From: Marinobacter qingdaonensis
GTDB taxonomy: Bacteria > Pseudomonadota > Gammaproteobacteria > Pseudomonadales > Oleiphilaceae
Assembly (NCBI RefSeq): GCF_034555935.1
Contig: NZ_JAYDCJ010000003.1
Coordinates: 310,001-374,000 of the forward strand
Length of the DNA stretch: 64,000 bases
Direction: 5' to 3'
This document shows positions 53,386 through 61,917 of this stretch, piece after piece. Both the position numbers and the translations under genes were made by a program. The notes under the pieces are model-generated. The model was given only the letters and a program-made list of their open reading frames with translations. It had not been told where the DNA came from and did not search any database. The stretch's first letter is position 1. Each line of letters begins with the position of its first letter.

Positions 53386-54147
53386 ATGACAACAAGCACC
53401 ACCCCGACCGACGCCCGGGATCTGGCCAAGGCCGAATGGCAGGTTCGCACCCAACTGGCCGCCGCCTACCGGCTGGTGGCCCTGTTTGGCTGGGACGATC
53501 TGGTGTTCACCCACCTGTCGGCCCGGGTGCCCGGCCCGGAGCATCATTTCCTGATCAACCCCTACGGCCTGCTGTTTCACGAGATCACCGCCTCGTCCCT
53601 GGTGAAAGTCGACCAGGACGGCCAGGTGGTGGCCGCCGGCGGCCTGGAACGGGTCAATCCCGCCGGTTTCACCATCCACAGCGCCGTGCACATGGGCCGC
53701 GAGGATGCCGGCTCGGTCATGCATCTGCACGCCGCCGATGGCGTAGCGGTCTCGGCCCATCGGGACGGTCTGCTGCCCCTGAGCCAGACCGCCATGCTGT
53801 GCCTGGACCACCTGAGCTATCACGACTACGAAGGGGTGGCGCTGAACCTGGACGAACGGGAACGGCTGATCCGGGATCTGGGCGACAAGTCGATGATGCT
53901 GCTGCGTAATCATGGCGTGCTGACCGCCGGGCAGGACGTTCCGGAAACCTTCACCTACCTGTACTTCCTGATGAAAGCCTGCGAGATTCAGGTCAAGGCC
54001 CAGAGCTGCGGGCCGACCAGGATGCCGTCCGAGCAGGCGATCCAGACCACGGCCGACCAGTCGCAGAATCTGGGCGCCGCCGCCAAACTGACCTGGCCGG
54101 CGCTGCTGCGCCTGCTGGACAGCAAGAACCCTGGCTACGCGGTCTGA
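53386..54147 (+). CDS. Class II aldolase/adducin-family protein
   Basis: A 253-residue protein of the class II aldolase superfamily. Metal-binding His occur in VMHLHAADGVAVSA, and a third is in LRNHGVLTAG; an acidic residue lies in LFHEITASSLVKVD. The metal set looks intact, so aldolase or epimerase activity is possible, but members without known activity are common in catabolic clusters. It starts 23 bases after the terminator and is followed 30 bases later by the MaoC gene. Confidence 0.78.
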   Translation: MTTSTTPTDARDLAKAEWQVRTQLAAAYRLVALFGWDDLVFTHLSARVPGPEHHFLINPYGLLFHEITASSLVKVDQDGQVVAAGGLERVNPAGFTIHSAVHMGREDAGSVMHLHAADGVAVSAHRDGLLPLSQTAMLCLDHLSYHDYEGVALNLDERERLIRDLGDKSMMLLRNHGVLTAGQDVPETFTYLYFLMKACEIQVKAQSCGPTRMPSEQAIQTTADQSQNLGAAAKLTWPALLRLLDSKNPGYAV

Positions 54148-54177
54148 GACCACCCATTCACGAGAAGGAAGATGCTC

Positions 54178-54639
54178 ATGCTGACCCCGTCACTGACCGA
54201 ACTGCGTGACTACCAGGGCCAAGTGATTGGCCACAGCCCGTGGATGACGGTATCCCAGGCCATGATCCAGGCCTTTGCCGACGCCACCGGCGATCACCAG
54301 TGGATTCACGTGGATGTTGAACGTGCCCGTGCGGAGTCACCCTGGCGCAGCCCGGTGGCCCACGGATTCCTGACCGTCTCGCTCATTCCCCGGCTCAATA
54401 CCCAGGTGCTGCAGGTCAGTGGCACCAGTGCCAGCATCAACTACGGCCTGAACAAGCTCCGGTTTCCGGCCGCGGTCAAGGCCGGCTCCGCCATCCGCAC
54501 CCGGATGGCGCTGCAGGAGCTGACCCAGGTCGACGAACACCGCTACCTCGCCAGCTACCACACCACCGTGGAAATCGAGGGGGAAGACAAGCCCGCCTGC
54601 GTGGCGGAGAATCTGGTGATGTACGTCACCGGCGGCTGA
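54178..54639 (+). CDS. MaoC-family dehydratase
   Basis: A 153-residue hot-dog protein of the MaoC/NodN type, which hydrates an enoyl-CoA. The catalytic region FADATGDHQWIHVDVERA contains the Asp-x-x-x-x-His pair and is followed by PVAHGFLTVSLIPRL. ATG 54178 has AAGGAAG seven bases upstream; the ATG at 54172 is too close to it. It is the last gene of the plus-strand group and converges on the PanE-like gene. Substrate unknown. Confidence 0.85.
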   Translation: MLTPSLTELRDYQGQVIGHSPWMTVSQAMIQAFADATGDHQWIHVDVERARAESPWRSPVAHGFLTVSLIPRLNTQVLQVSGTSASINYGLNKLRFPAAVKAGSAIRTRMALQELTQVDEHRYLASYHTTVEIEGEDKPACVAENLVMYVTGG

Positions 54640-54649
54640 CGCCGCCGGT
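54628..54649. repeat. Hairpin with the MaoC stop codon in its loop
   Basis: ACCGGCGGC and GCCGCCGGT form a nine-base perfect stem; the loop TGAC contains the MaoC stop. No T run follows. It lies at the meeting point of two convergent genes. Confidence 0.5.
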
Positions 54650-54663
54650 TCCGGTGACCGGGC

Positions 54664-55599
54664 TCAGGCCCGGCCTTCGAGCGCGGCCCGCATTCTCAGG
54701 GTTACCAGCACCGTGTTCAGGTGGGGTACGGCAATGCCGTGGTGCTCGGCCAGGGCCACCACGTTGCCCAGCACCGCATCGCGTTCGATGGGCCGGTCAT
54801 TGAGGTAGTCCAGGGCCATGCTGTTCTTGTACGGCGGCATCTTGCGGGTGCCATCGATGTTCTGCTCGATCAGTCCCTCGTCCATGGGATAACCCTCGGC
54901 CTCGGCCACCGCCATCACTTCCCGGATCATGGCCCGGATCAGCGCTTCGCCGCCCTCGGTGTCGAGGATGGTCCGGGTATCGGCGCCGTTGGCGATCACC
55001 GACAGCGGATTGAACGGGGTGTTCCACAGGCACTTGCGCCAGCGCTCGCCGACCACCGCCTCACTCAGGTCCACCTTGATCCCGCCCGCGATGAACAGTT
55101 CCGACAGCTCGCGACAGTGGCCATCGATGCCCTTCGGATAGGCGCCCATCACCAGCTTGCCGTAGGCCTTGTGCTCGACCACACCGGGCTCGGTGCGACT
55201 GGCGGCAATGAAGGCCAGGCAACTCAAAATTGGGTTGTCCGGGTAGGCCTCCGCCAGCTCGCGCTCGATGCCCAGGCCATTCTCGATCAGCACCAGCCGG
55301 GTGTTCGGCCCCATCCAGGGCCGCACCAGTTCGGCGCGATCCACCCCGGGCAACACCTTGACGCAGAGGATCAGGTAATCCGGCGCCGACGCGGGGGTAT
55401 CGCCGTCCCGGTAGACCTGATCCGGTTGATAGGACAGGTCGCCGAGCGGGCTGGTGATGCGGATACCCTGCGCTTTTACAACCTCGTATTCGGAGCGCAG
55501 TACCGTGCTGACCGAACAACCGGCACGTTTGAGAATGGCGCCGTAAAAGCTGCCGATGGCGCCGGCACCAACGATCAGGATGCTGGGTTTACTGCTCAT
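54664..55599 (-). CDS. 2-dehydropantoate 2-reductase-like (PanE/ApbA family)
   Basis: A 311-residue NADPH-dependent reductase. The dinucleotide site is ILIVGAGAIGSFYGAI (GxGxxG at residues 11-16). Other family parts are VKVLPGVDRAELVRPW and WRKCLWNTPFNPLSVI, with the catalytic Lys and Asn of PanE. Pantothenate genes are not adjacent, and its ATGA overlap with an acyl-CoA ligase suggests it reduces a keto-acid intermediate of this pathway. The overlap fixes the start. Confidence 0.82.
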   Translation of the reverse strand: MSSKPSILIVGAGAIGSFYGAILKRAGCSVSTVLRSEYEVVKAQGIRITSPLGDLSYQPDQVYRDGDTPASAPDYLILCVKVLPGVDRAELVRPWMGPNTRLVLIENGLGIERELAEAYPDNPILSCLAFIAASRTEPGVVEHKAYGKLVMGAYPKGIDGHCRELSELFIAGGIKVDLSEAVVGERWRKCLWNTPFNPLSVIANGADTRTILDTEGGEALIRAMIREVMAVAEAEGYPMDEGLIEQNIDGTRKMPPYKNSMALDYLNDRPIERDAVLGNVVALAEHHGIAVPHLNTVLVTLRMRAALEGRA

Positions 55600-57269
55600 T
55601 CGGATGCCGCCTTGTCCTTCCATTCCTCTTCCTGCAGGGCCCGCCACATCAGCTTCCCGGTGGGGGATTTCGGCAGGGCGTCGACAAACTCGATCAGGGT
55701 CGGCACCTTGTAGGCGGCCATCTGCTCTTTGCACCAGCCGCTGATGTCCGCCACCGAGGTTTTGCCCTCGGCCTCGGGCGTCAGCACAATGCAGGCTTTC
55801 ACCGTCTCACCGCGCTTCGGATCCGGCGAGGAGATGATGCACACTTCCCGGATCGACGGATGCCGGTACATCAGCGCCTCCACCTCCGACGGCCAGACCT
55901 TGAAGCCGGACGCGTTGATCATGCGCTTGACCCGGTCGACCATGAAGAAATAACCGTCCTCGTCGTAATAGCCCAGGTCGCCGGTGCGGAAGAACCGCTT
56001 GCCGTCGATCTCCACGAACGCGGCCTCGGTTTCAGCCGGCCGGTTCCAGTATCCGAGGGTGACCTGGTTGCCGCAGGAGATGATCTCGCCGGTCTCACCC
56101 GGACCCTTTTCCTCCAGGGTGTCGACATCAATGATCCGGCTGTCCACGTCGAACACCGGAATACCGAGACACTGGGGTTTGGGCTGGGCGTTGGGGTTGA
56201 TGTGGGTCGCCGCCATGGTCTCGGACAGGCCATAGCCCTCGATGTAGTCGAGCCCGGTCAGGGCCTTGAGCTTTTCCGCCACCGCGACCGGCATGGCGGC
56301 ACCGCCACCGCCGATCATGTTCAGGCTGGACAGGTCGTACTGGCCCAGGTCCGGGTTGGACAGGAAATCCACCGCCATGGTCACGATGTTGGTCCAGCCG
56401 GTTACCCGGTAACGCTCGATCAGCCGCGCCGCCGTGGTGCGGTCCCAACGGGTCATGATCACCGAGGTGGAGCCGATGTACAGCGGCCCGTTCATGGACC
56501 CGGTCATACCAGTGACGTGGAAGAACGGCAGGGTCGCCAGCTGGACGCTGTCCGGGGTACTCAGGTTCCAGAATACCCGATGCACGGCGGTGGCCATGAC
56601 CGAGCGATGGGTGTGCATGCAGCCCTTGGGGGCGCCGGTGGTGCCGGAGCTGTAGGGAATCACCGCCAGATCCTCGGGACCGGCCAAGTGCTCGCTCGGG
56701 GTGTGGCCGGCGGCCATGGCCGACTCCCAGCTCACCATGCCCGGCTGATTCCCGGACCAGGCCGGCGCGGCGACCTCGGCCGGCAGGTCCAGATCCGTGT
56801 CCGGGTCGATGTAGGTGCTGTAGGACGCCACCACCACCTGCTCCAGGTCGGTGTCCGGAATCAGCGGGGCAATGAAGTCCGCCAGTTCCTGGCCGGCCAG
56901 GCACACCCTGGCGCCGGTGTCGGCGATGTAGTGTTCCAATTCGGCCGACCGGTTCATCGGGTTGACCGGAATCACCACCGCATCGGCACGCAGGATGGCG
57001 TAGTAGGAAATCACGTACTGGGGCGAGTTCTGCATGTACAGCAGCACCCGATCCCCTTTCGCCACACCCTGGGCCTGCAGATGGCCGGCCATGGTCTCCA
57101 CCTCCTGCAGCAGACGGCGGTAAGTGATGGGGGCATCGTAGAAAATCAGCGCGTTATGGTCCGGGAACCGGCGGGCCGAAATCTCCAGGTTGGTAAACAG
57201 GCTGGTTTTCGGCAGCGTCATGGTTTTTGGCAGCTCTTTCGGCCAAACCTTGTAGTGACGTGTGAACAT
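55596..57269 (-). CDS. Acyl-CoA synthetase (AMP-forming)
   Basis: A 557-residue adenylate-forming ligase that activates a carboxylic acid to its CoA thioester. Motifs: YSSGTTGAPKGCMHTH (P-loop), YGLSETMAATH, RTGDLGYYDEDGYF, and PKSPTGKLMWRAL with the catalytic Lys. It has FadD-like length. It is coupled to the PanE-like gene by ATGA and follows surE after 23 bases. The chain length or ring character of the substrate cannot be told. Confidence 0.88.
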   Translation of the reverse strand: MFTRHYKVWPKELPKTMTLPKTSLFTNLEISARRFPDHNALIFYDAPITYRRLLQEVETMAGHLQAQGVAKGDRVLLYMQNSPQYVISYYAILRADAVVIPVNPMNRSAELEHYIADTGARVCLAGQELADFIAPLIPDTDLEQVVVASYSTYIDPDTDLDLPAEVAAPAWSGNQPGMVSWESAMAAGHTPSEHLAGPEDLAVIPYSSGTTGAPKGCMHTHRSVMATAVHRVFWNLSTPDSVQLATLPFFHVTGMTGSMNGPLYIGSTSVIMTRWDRTTAARLIERYRVTGWTNIVTMAVDFLSNPDLGQYDLSSLNMIGGGGAAMPVAVAEKLKALTGLDYIEGYGLSETMAATHINPNAQPKPQCLGIPVFDVDSRIIDVDTLEEKGPGETGEIISCGNQVTLGYWNRPAETEAAFVEIDGKRFFRTGDLGYYDEDGYFFMVDRVKRMINASGFKVWPSEVEALMYRHPSIREVCIISSPDPKRGETVKACIVLTPEAEGKTSVADISGWCKEQMAAYKVPTLIEFVDALPKSPTGKLMWRALQEEEWKDKAASE

Positions 57270-57292
57270 GGTGGTCGTTCTCCCAGGTGAAA

Positions 57293-58072
57293 TCAGTCGG
57301 CCGCCACGGCGGACAAATCCAATTCATTGCTGCCCCCGGGCAGGGGCTCTTGATGACGTAACGGGGTGATGGCGATGGCCTTGTCCCGGAGCACCGAGAC
57401 ATCGGCCTCCGGCGCCGTGATGTGGCGTGAATCCCGATCGAACCCCAGCCACCAGTACGGCAGGCTGCGAGCGTCCCGGCCGGCGACCAGGCGGGCACGC
57501 TGGATCGAACCGGTCGACTGCCGACACCAGCGGGCGTGACTAATGGCCGAGGCGTCGCAAGCCGGGAAATTCACGTTCCAGGCCCGAACCACGTCCGGCT
57601 GCCAGAGCTCGCGGATCACCGCCTCGCCGAACCGCTGCACCGGGTCCCACTGGATACCGTCCCGGGACATGAAGGCCTGGCTCAGGGCGATGGCGGGAAT
57701 GTTCATGTGCACGGCACTGAGCACGGCACCGACGGTGCCCGAGTACTGCACCGAATCGCTGATGTTGGCACCGCAGTTGACCCCGGACAGCACCAGATCG
57801 GGTGGGGATTCCTCGAACCATTTGGCCAGGGAATAGAGCACGCAATCCGCCGGGGTGCCGGACACCGCGTAGCGCCGGGGACCGGTCTCGTAGACCCGCA
57901 GCGGATCGTGGATAGAAATGCTCTGGCCGGCGCCACTGCGATCATGCTCCGGCGCCACCACCCAGACCTCTTCCGCCAGGTTGCGGGCAATGGCTTCCAG
58001 CACCGCCAGCCCCGGGGCGTTGATGCCGTCGTCGTTGGTGATCAGGATGCGTTGAACAATAGGTTCACTCAT
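57293..58072 (-). CDS. SurE-family 5'-nucleotidase
   Basis: A 259-residue SurE-like metal-dependent phosphatase. It opens with ILITNDDGINAPG (Asp14-Asp15), and has APEHDRSGAGQSIS and VLSGVNCGANISDSVQYSG, the usual metal and substrate sites. The usual cellular surE lies next to pcm and nlpD; here it sits inside a catabolic set, so it is probably a second copy with its own task. Its start overlaps the kinase-like gene stop by four bases (ATGA). Confidence 0.88.
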   Translation of the reverse strand: MSEPIVQRILITNDDGINAPGLAVLEAIARNLAEEVWVVAPEHDRSGAGQSISIHDPLRVYETGPRRYAVSGTPADCVLYSLAKWFEESPPDLVLSGVNCGANISDSVQYSGTVGAVLSAVHMNIPAIALSQAFMSRDGIQWDPVQRFGEAVIRELWQPDVVRAWNVNFPACDASAISHARWCRQSTGSIQRARLVAGRDARSLPYWWLGFDRDSRHITAPEADVSVLRDKAIAITPLRHQEPLPGGSNELDLSAVAAD

Positions 58073-59133
58073 GCCGGTCTCCCCTCGCTGGCGATTTTCC
58101 ATCCAACCTGGGCCAGCAGACTGGCCCGCTTGCCCACCTGCAGGGCGTTGGCGTTGGCGGCGTTGCCATCCAGCGCCCGTTTGTAGACGCCCTGGAGAAT
58201 GGCCGCCAGCCGGAACAGGGAAAACGCCAGGTACACGTGCCAGTCGTCGATGCCGTCCCGGCCGGTCCGGGCGCAGTAGCGGTCCAGGGTTTCCTGCTCG
58301 GTGGGAATGCCCAGCGCCTCCAGGTCCTCCCCCTTGAGCCCACGCATGCCTTCCAGATCAGAGGGCAGATGGTAAGGCAGGCAATAATAGGCCAGGTCCG
58401 CCAGCGGGTGGCCGAGGGTGGACAACTCCCAGTCCAGGATGGCGATCACCTCGGGCGAGTCCGGCGCCAGCATCAGGTTGCCGAAGCGGTAATCACCGTG
58501 GGCGATGGCACACTCGTCCGTGGACGGCAGGTTCTCGGGCAGCCACGCCATCAGCCGATCCATCTCCGGCAGCTCGTCGGTCTTGGACGCCAGATACTGC
58601 TTGCTCCAACGCGCCACCTGCCGGGCGACGTAACCTTCCGGCCGACCGTAATCCGCCAGGCCAATGGCATTCACATCCACCGAATGCAGCGCTGCCAGGG
58701 TATCAATGGCGGAGTGATGGGCCGGCAAACGCTCCTGCCGGTCCAGCGCCCGCAGGGCCGAATGACTGACAATCCGGCCTTCCAGGAAATCCATCACGTA
58801 AAACGGCGTACCAATAACCTCGCTGTCCTCGCACAGCACCCGCACATTCGGCACCGGCACCTCGGTGTGCTCGGACAGCGCCCGCATCACCTTGTACTCC
58901 CGCTCCACCATGTGGGCCGACGGCAGGGTCTTACCCGGCGGTTTCTTCCGCAGCACGTAGCGGCCGCCGTCGGTCTCCAGCAGAAAAGTGGGATTGGACT
59001 GGCCACCCTGGAATTGCTTGACCGCCAGGCGGTCGCCCACTTCCGGCAGGGTGTCCTGCAGCCAGGCCAACAAACGGGACTGGTCAAATTCATGCGCTGG
59101 CAGAACATCCACCAGTTCAGGCGTCATACTCAT
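58069..59133 (-). CDS. Aminoglycoside-phosphotransferase-like kinase (ACAD10/11 N-terminal type)
   Basis: A 354-residue APH-fold kinase. The nucleotide part has FQGGQSNPTFLLETDGGRYV and RKKPPG. The catalytic loop is IAHGDYRFGNLMLAP and the metal motif ILDWELSTLGHPLADLAYYC. In eukaryotic ACAD10/11 this domain phosphorylates a 4-hydroxyacyl-CoA before the dehydrogenase domain acts. Here a separate acyl-CoA dehydrogenase is close by, so the same chemistry is possible. The start of ATG 59133 is not strongly supported; ATG 59127 is an alternative. Confidence 0.85.
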   Translation of the reverse strand: MSMTPELVDVLPAHEFDQSRLLAWLQDTLPEVGDRLAVKQFQGGQSNPTFLLETDGGRYVLRKKPPGKTLPSAHMVEREYKVMRALSEHTEVPVPNVRVLCEDSEVIGTPFYVMDFLEGRIVSHSALRALDRQERLPAHHSAIDTLAALHSVDVNAIGLADYGRPEGYVARQVARWSKQYLASKTDELPEMDRLMAWLPENLPSTDECAIAHGDYRFGNLMLAPDSPEVIAILDWELSTLGHPLADLAYYCLPYHLPSDLEGMRGLKGEDLEALGIPTEQETLDRYCARTGRDGIDDWHVYLAFSLFRLAAILQGVYKRALDGNAANANALQVGKRASLLAQVGWKIASEGRPA

Positions 59134-59194
59134 TACTTGTCTCAGCCTTGTTCAAATAGCGTTACGGCGGCCCGCACCGGGTAAATTGGACGGT

Positions 59195-59272
59195 GGGTGG
59201 GGTGTCTTTGTGCAGGGAAAAAGCTGTCTGAGCGCAGCGAGTTCTTTTTCCCGGAAGAAAGACACCCCACCC
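59195..59272. repeat. Long intergenic palindrome, repeat family A, copy 2
   Basis: Inverted repeat with arms GGGTGGGGTGTCTTT and AAAGACACCCCACCC and inner GGGAAAAA / CTTTTTCCC pairs. The core GTCTGAGCGCAGCGAGTT (59226-59243) is identical to the reverse complement of 24131-24148. It lies between the end of the SDR gene (59306) and the start of the kinase-like gene, so again at a gene's 3' side. Confidence 0.8.
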
Positions 59273-59305
59273 GGCGGCCGCCCCGCCAATCACGATGGCC
59301 CGCCC

Positions 59306-60076
59306 TTAACAGATGGTCTCGCCACCGTCAGCGACAATCACCTGGCCGGTGATGTAGGCGCTGGCCTTTGTTGATAAAAAGACCGCCAGGCCGGCGATGT
59401 CGACCGGATCACCGATGCGTCGCAGCGGCGTCTTGTCTTCGGCGCGTTTGACCCGCACCGGGTCTTCCCAGAGGGCCTTGGCGAAATCGGTCTTGATCAG
59501 ACCCGGTGCGATGCTGTTGATGCGGATGCCTTTCGGGCCCCACTCCACCGCCAGATTCCGGGCCAGGGCCGCTTCCGCGGCCTTGGAGACACCGTAGGTA
59601 CCGATGGTGGTGTTGCCACGAAGACCGGCGATGCTCGACAGCAGCACTACCGCACCCTCGCCTTTCTCCGCCATCTGCGGCAGCACCATGTTGGTGAGCC
59701 AGAAGGTGCCTTTGACGTTGGTGTCCATGATCTTGTCCCAGGCCTCGTCGGTCATTTCGGACGTCGGGCCATAGACCGGGTTGGTGGCGGCGTTGCACAC
59801 CAGTACGTCGATGGCACCCCAGGCTTCGTTGGTCTTGGCAACCAGATTCTCGAGGTCTTCCTTCTTGCCGACGTGACAGGGAATGGCAATGGCCTCGTAG
59901 CCCTGCTCTTTCAGTTCACTCGCCACCTGTTCGCAGGCCTCGGCCTTGCGGCTGGAAATGACAACTTTCGCACCCAGGCGGGCCATTTCTTCGGCGATGG
60001 AGCGACCAATGCCCTTGGTGGAACCAGTCACCAGGGCAACCTTGCCGGTCATATCAAACAGCGGGTTGTTCATCAT
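59306..60076 (-). CDS. Short-chain dehydrogenase/reductase
   Basis: A 256-residue SDR. The cofactor site is VTGSTKGIGRSIAEEMARLG, followed by VCNAATNP; the catalytic pair is YGVSKAAEAALA (Tyr, Lys), with Ser in LLSSIAGLRG. It likely oxidises or reduces a hydroxyacyl intermediate. ATG 60076 (or 60073) has GAGGAT upstream. It lies between two palindromic repeats, downstream of the acyl-CoA dehydrogenase on the same strand. Confidence 0.88.
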   Translation of the reverse strand: MMNNPLFDMTGKVALVTGSTKGIGRSIAEEMARLGAKVVISSRKAEACEQVASELKEQGYEAIAIPCHVGKKEDLENLVAKTNEAWGAIDVLVCNAATNPVYGPTSEMTDEAWDKIMDTNVKGTFWLTNMVLPQMAEKGEGAVVLLSSIAGLRGNTTIGTYGVSKAAEAALARNLAVEWGPKGIRINSIAPGLIKTDFAKALWEDPVRVKRAEDKTPLRRIGDPVDIAGLAVFLSTKASAYITGQVIVADGGETIC

Positions 60077-60101
60077 TCGATCCTCATGCTCAGTGCTCGG
60101 G

Positions 60102-60209
60102 GAACGAACGTTGAGACGCCTGCCGGGACTGTGCAAAACAGGGATGTTTTGCTCAAGCCTACAAGGACGTATTCACGGCGTGTCCCGGCAGGCGTCTCAT
60201 CGTTTGTTC
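60102..60209. repeat. Nested palindromic intergenic element, family B
   Basis: Arms of about 29 bases (60102-60130 and 60181-60209) are reverse complements with two or three mismatches; the shared core is GAGACGCCTGCCGGGAC. The interior contains a second perfect stem, GCAAAAC-AGGGAT-GTTTTGC (60133-60152). It lies between the end of the acyl-CoA dehydrogenase gene and the SDR start. It looks like a mobile or repeated intergenic palindrome; no second copy was noticed in this window. Confidence 0.75.
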
Positions 60210-60239
60210 ATGCTCCCAACGGTTCGGGGCAAATCAATC

Positions 60240-61442
60240 TCAGCGGTACTGGCGCAATTCCAGCTTGGCCACGGAATCCAGATGCACCTCATCCGGGCCA
60301 TCGGCCAGTCGCAGGGTGCGCACCTTGGCCCAAGCCGACGCCAGGAAGGTGTCCTGGCTGACACCGGCGCCGCCATGCACCTGAATGGCCCGATCCAACA
60401 CCTTGAGCGCCATGCTCGGGGCAATCACCTTGATCATGGCGATCTCCTGACGGGCGACCTTGTTACCCACGGTGTCCATCATGTGCGCCGCCTTCAGGGT
60501 CATCAGTCGCGCCTGCTCAATTTCGATGCGACTGCGTGCAATGTCCTTGCGAATAGAGTCAAAGCTGGACAGCGGCTTGCCGAAGGCCTCGCGCTCGTTG
60601 GCGCGCTTGCACATCATCTCCAGCGCGCGCTCGGCCACGCCGATGGTGCGCATGCAGTGGTGAATCCGCCCCGGCCCCAAACGGCCCTGGGCAATCTCGA
60701 AACCGCGGCCCTCGCCCAGCAGGATGTTGCTGGCCGGCACCCGGACGTTCTCATAATGGATCTCGGCATGACCGTGGGGGGCGTGGTCGTAGCCGAACAC
60801 CGTCAGTGGCCGGATCATCTTCACGCCCGGGGTGTCCAGGGGCACCAGGATCATCGACTGCTGCTGGTGCTTGGGCGCTTCCGGATCGGTCTTGCCCATG
60901 ACGATGGCGATCTTGGCGGTGGTGGTCATGGCGCCGGAGGACCACCATTTACGGCCGTTGATCACGTACTCGTCGCCCTCGCGCCGGATCTCACAGGCAA
61001 TGTTGGTGGCGTCCGAGGAGGCCACGTCCGGCTCGGTCATCGAAAAGCAGGAGCGGATTTCACCGGCCAGCAGCGGCTTCAGCCACTGGTCCTGCTGTTC
61101 CTGGTTGCCGTAGCGGGCGATGGTTTCCATGTTGCCGGTGTCCGGTGCGGAGCAGTTGAACACCTCCGGCGCCATTTCCGAGCGGCCCATGATTTCGCAC
61201 AGGTGGGCGTATTCGAAATTGGTCAGCCCGGCCCCGTAGTCGCTGTCCGGCAGGAACAGGTTCCAGAGCCCGGCTGCCTTGGCCTTGGCCTTGAGCTCCT
61301 CAATGATCGGCACCGGGGCCCAGCGGTTGGCTGCCTGCTCGACCTGCTCATGGTGCAGGGCTTCGTTCGGGTAGATGTGGGCTTCCATGAACTCGGTCAA
61401 CTGCGCCTGCAGCTGTTTCGCCTTGTCAGACAGCTCAAACAT
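60240..61442 (-). CDS. Acyl-CoA dehydrogenase (ACAD10/11-like)
   Basis: A 400-residue acyl-CoA dehydrogenase with [18 protein letters not shown] (FAD/substrate), [11 protein letters not shown], and [19 protein letters not shown]. Residues 5-30 resemble ACAD10/11 C-terminal dehydrogenases ([16 protein letters not shown]). GAGGAAG precedes the ATG at 61442, which overlaps the thioesterase end by eight bases. With the nearby APH-like kinase it may reproduce the two activities of ACAD10/11 on separate chains. Confidence 0.86.
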   Translation of the reverse strand: MFELSDKAKQLQAQLTEFMEAHIYPNEALHHEQVEQAANRWAPVPIIEELKAKAKAAGLWNLFLPDSDYGAGLTNFEYAHLCEIMGRSEMAPEVFNCSAPDTGNMETIARYGNQEQQDQWLKPLLAGEIRSCFSMTEPDVASSDATNIACEIRREGDEYVINGRKWWSSGAMTTTAKIAIVMGKTDPEAPKHQQQSMILVPLDTPGVKMIRPLTVFGYDHAPHGHAEIHYENVRVPASNILLGEGRGFEIAQGRLGPGRIHHCMRTIGVAERALEMMCKRANEREAFGKPLSSFDSIRKDIARSRIEIEQARLMTLKAAHMMDTVGNKVARQEIAMIKVIAPSMALKVLDRAIQVHGGAGVSQDTFLASAWAKVRTLRLADGPDEVHLDSVAKLELRQYR

Positions 61443-61917
61443 GTCCGCTTCCTCTTGTTGTGTCGGGCGTTGATTCGTTGATGGGCACGCCTTCGGGCCG
61501 GTCACTGCCGGACCGGATCCGAAAGGTGCCCTCGGCCATGGCCAGCAGGTTGCCCTGGTCGTCGTGGACTTCGCCGGTGCTGTTGAAGATCCGGCGGCCG
61601 CCGGCGCGCTTGCGACCGGTGACCCGGATGGTTCCGCTCGAGCACTGGCCGGTAAAGGTGGTGGTCAGGGACAGGGTGATCGCCTTGCGCATGCGGCCGG
61701 GGTAAGGGCAATAGGTGCCGGCCTGGGCCATGGCGATGTCCAGCAGGGAGGTCAGCACCCCACCGTGAATCACGCCACCCAGGTTCAGGTGCCGGGGCTC
61801 CAGCGCCAGCTCGATCACCGCCTCATCCTCTTCCCAGCGGCCCTGGCGATAACCCAGCAGGCTGTGGAAACCGGGCAGCTCGGTGCCGTTGATCAGATCG
61901 GATTCGTCCTGGCTCAT
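61435..61917 (-). CDS. PaaI-type thioesterase
   Basis: A 160-residue hot-dog thioesterase that would hydrolyse acyl-CoA. The family motif is [21 protein letters not shown]. The start overlaps the SDR stop (TGATG). It lies between two catabolic genes and may relieve stalled CoA esters. Substrate unknown. Confidence 0.85.
   Translation of the reverse strand: MSQDESDLINGTELPGFHSLLGYRQGRWEEDEAVIELALEPRHLNLGGVIHGGVLTSLLDIAMAQAGTYCPYPGRMRKAITLSLTTTFTGQCSSGTIRVTGRKRAGGRRIFNSTGEVHDDQGNLLAMAEGTFRIRSGSDRPEGVPINESTPDTTRGSGHV

Noticed and set aside
52042..54153. 703-codon minus-strand frame spanning the acyl-CoA dehydrogenase small subunit and aldolase genes
   Set aside because: It runs through two real genes and a terminator; its translation has no domain.
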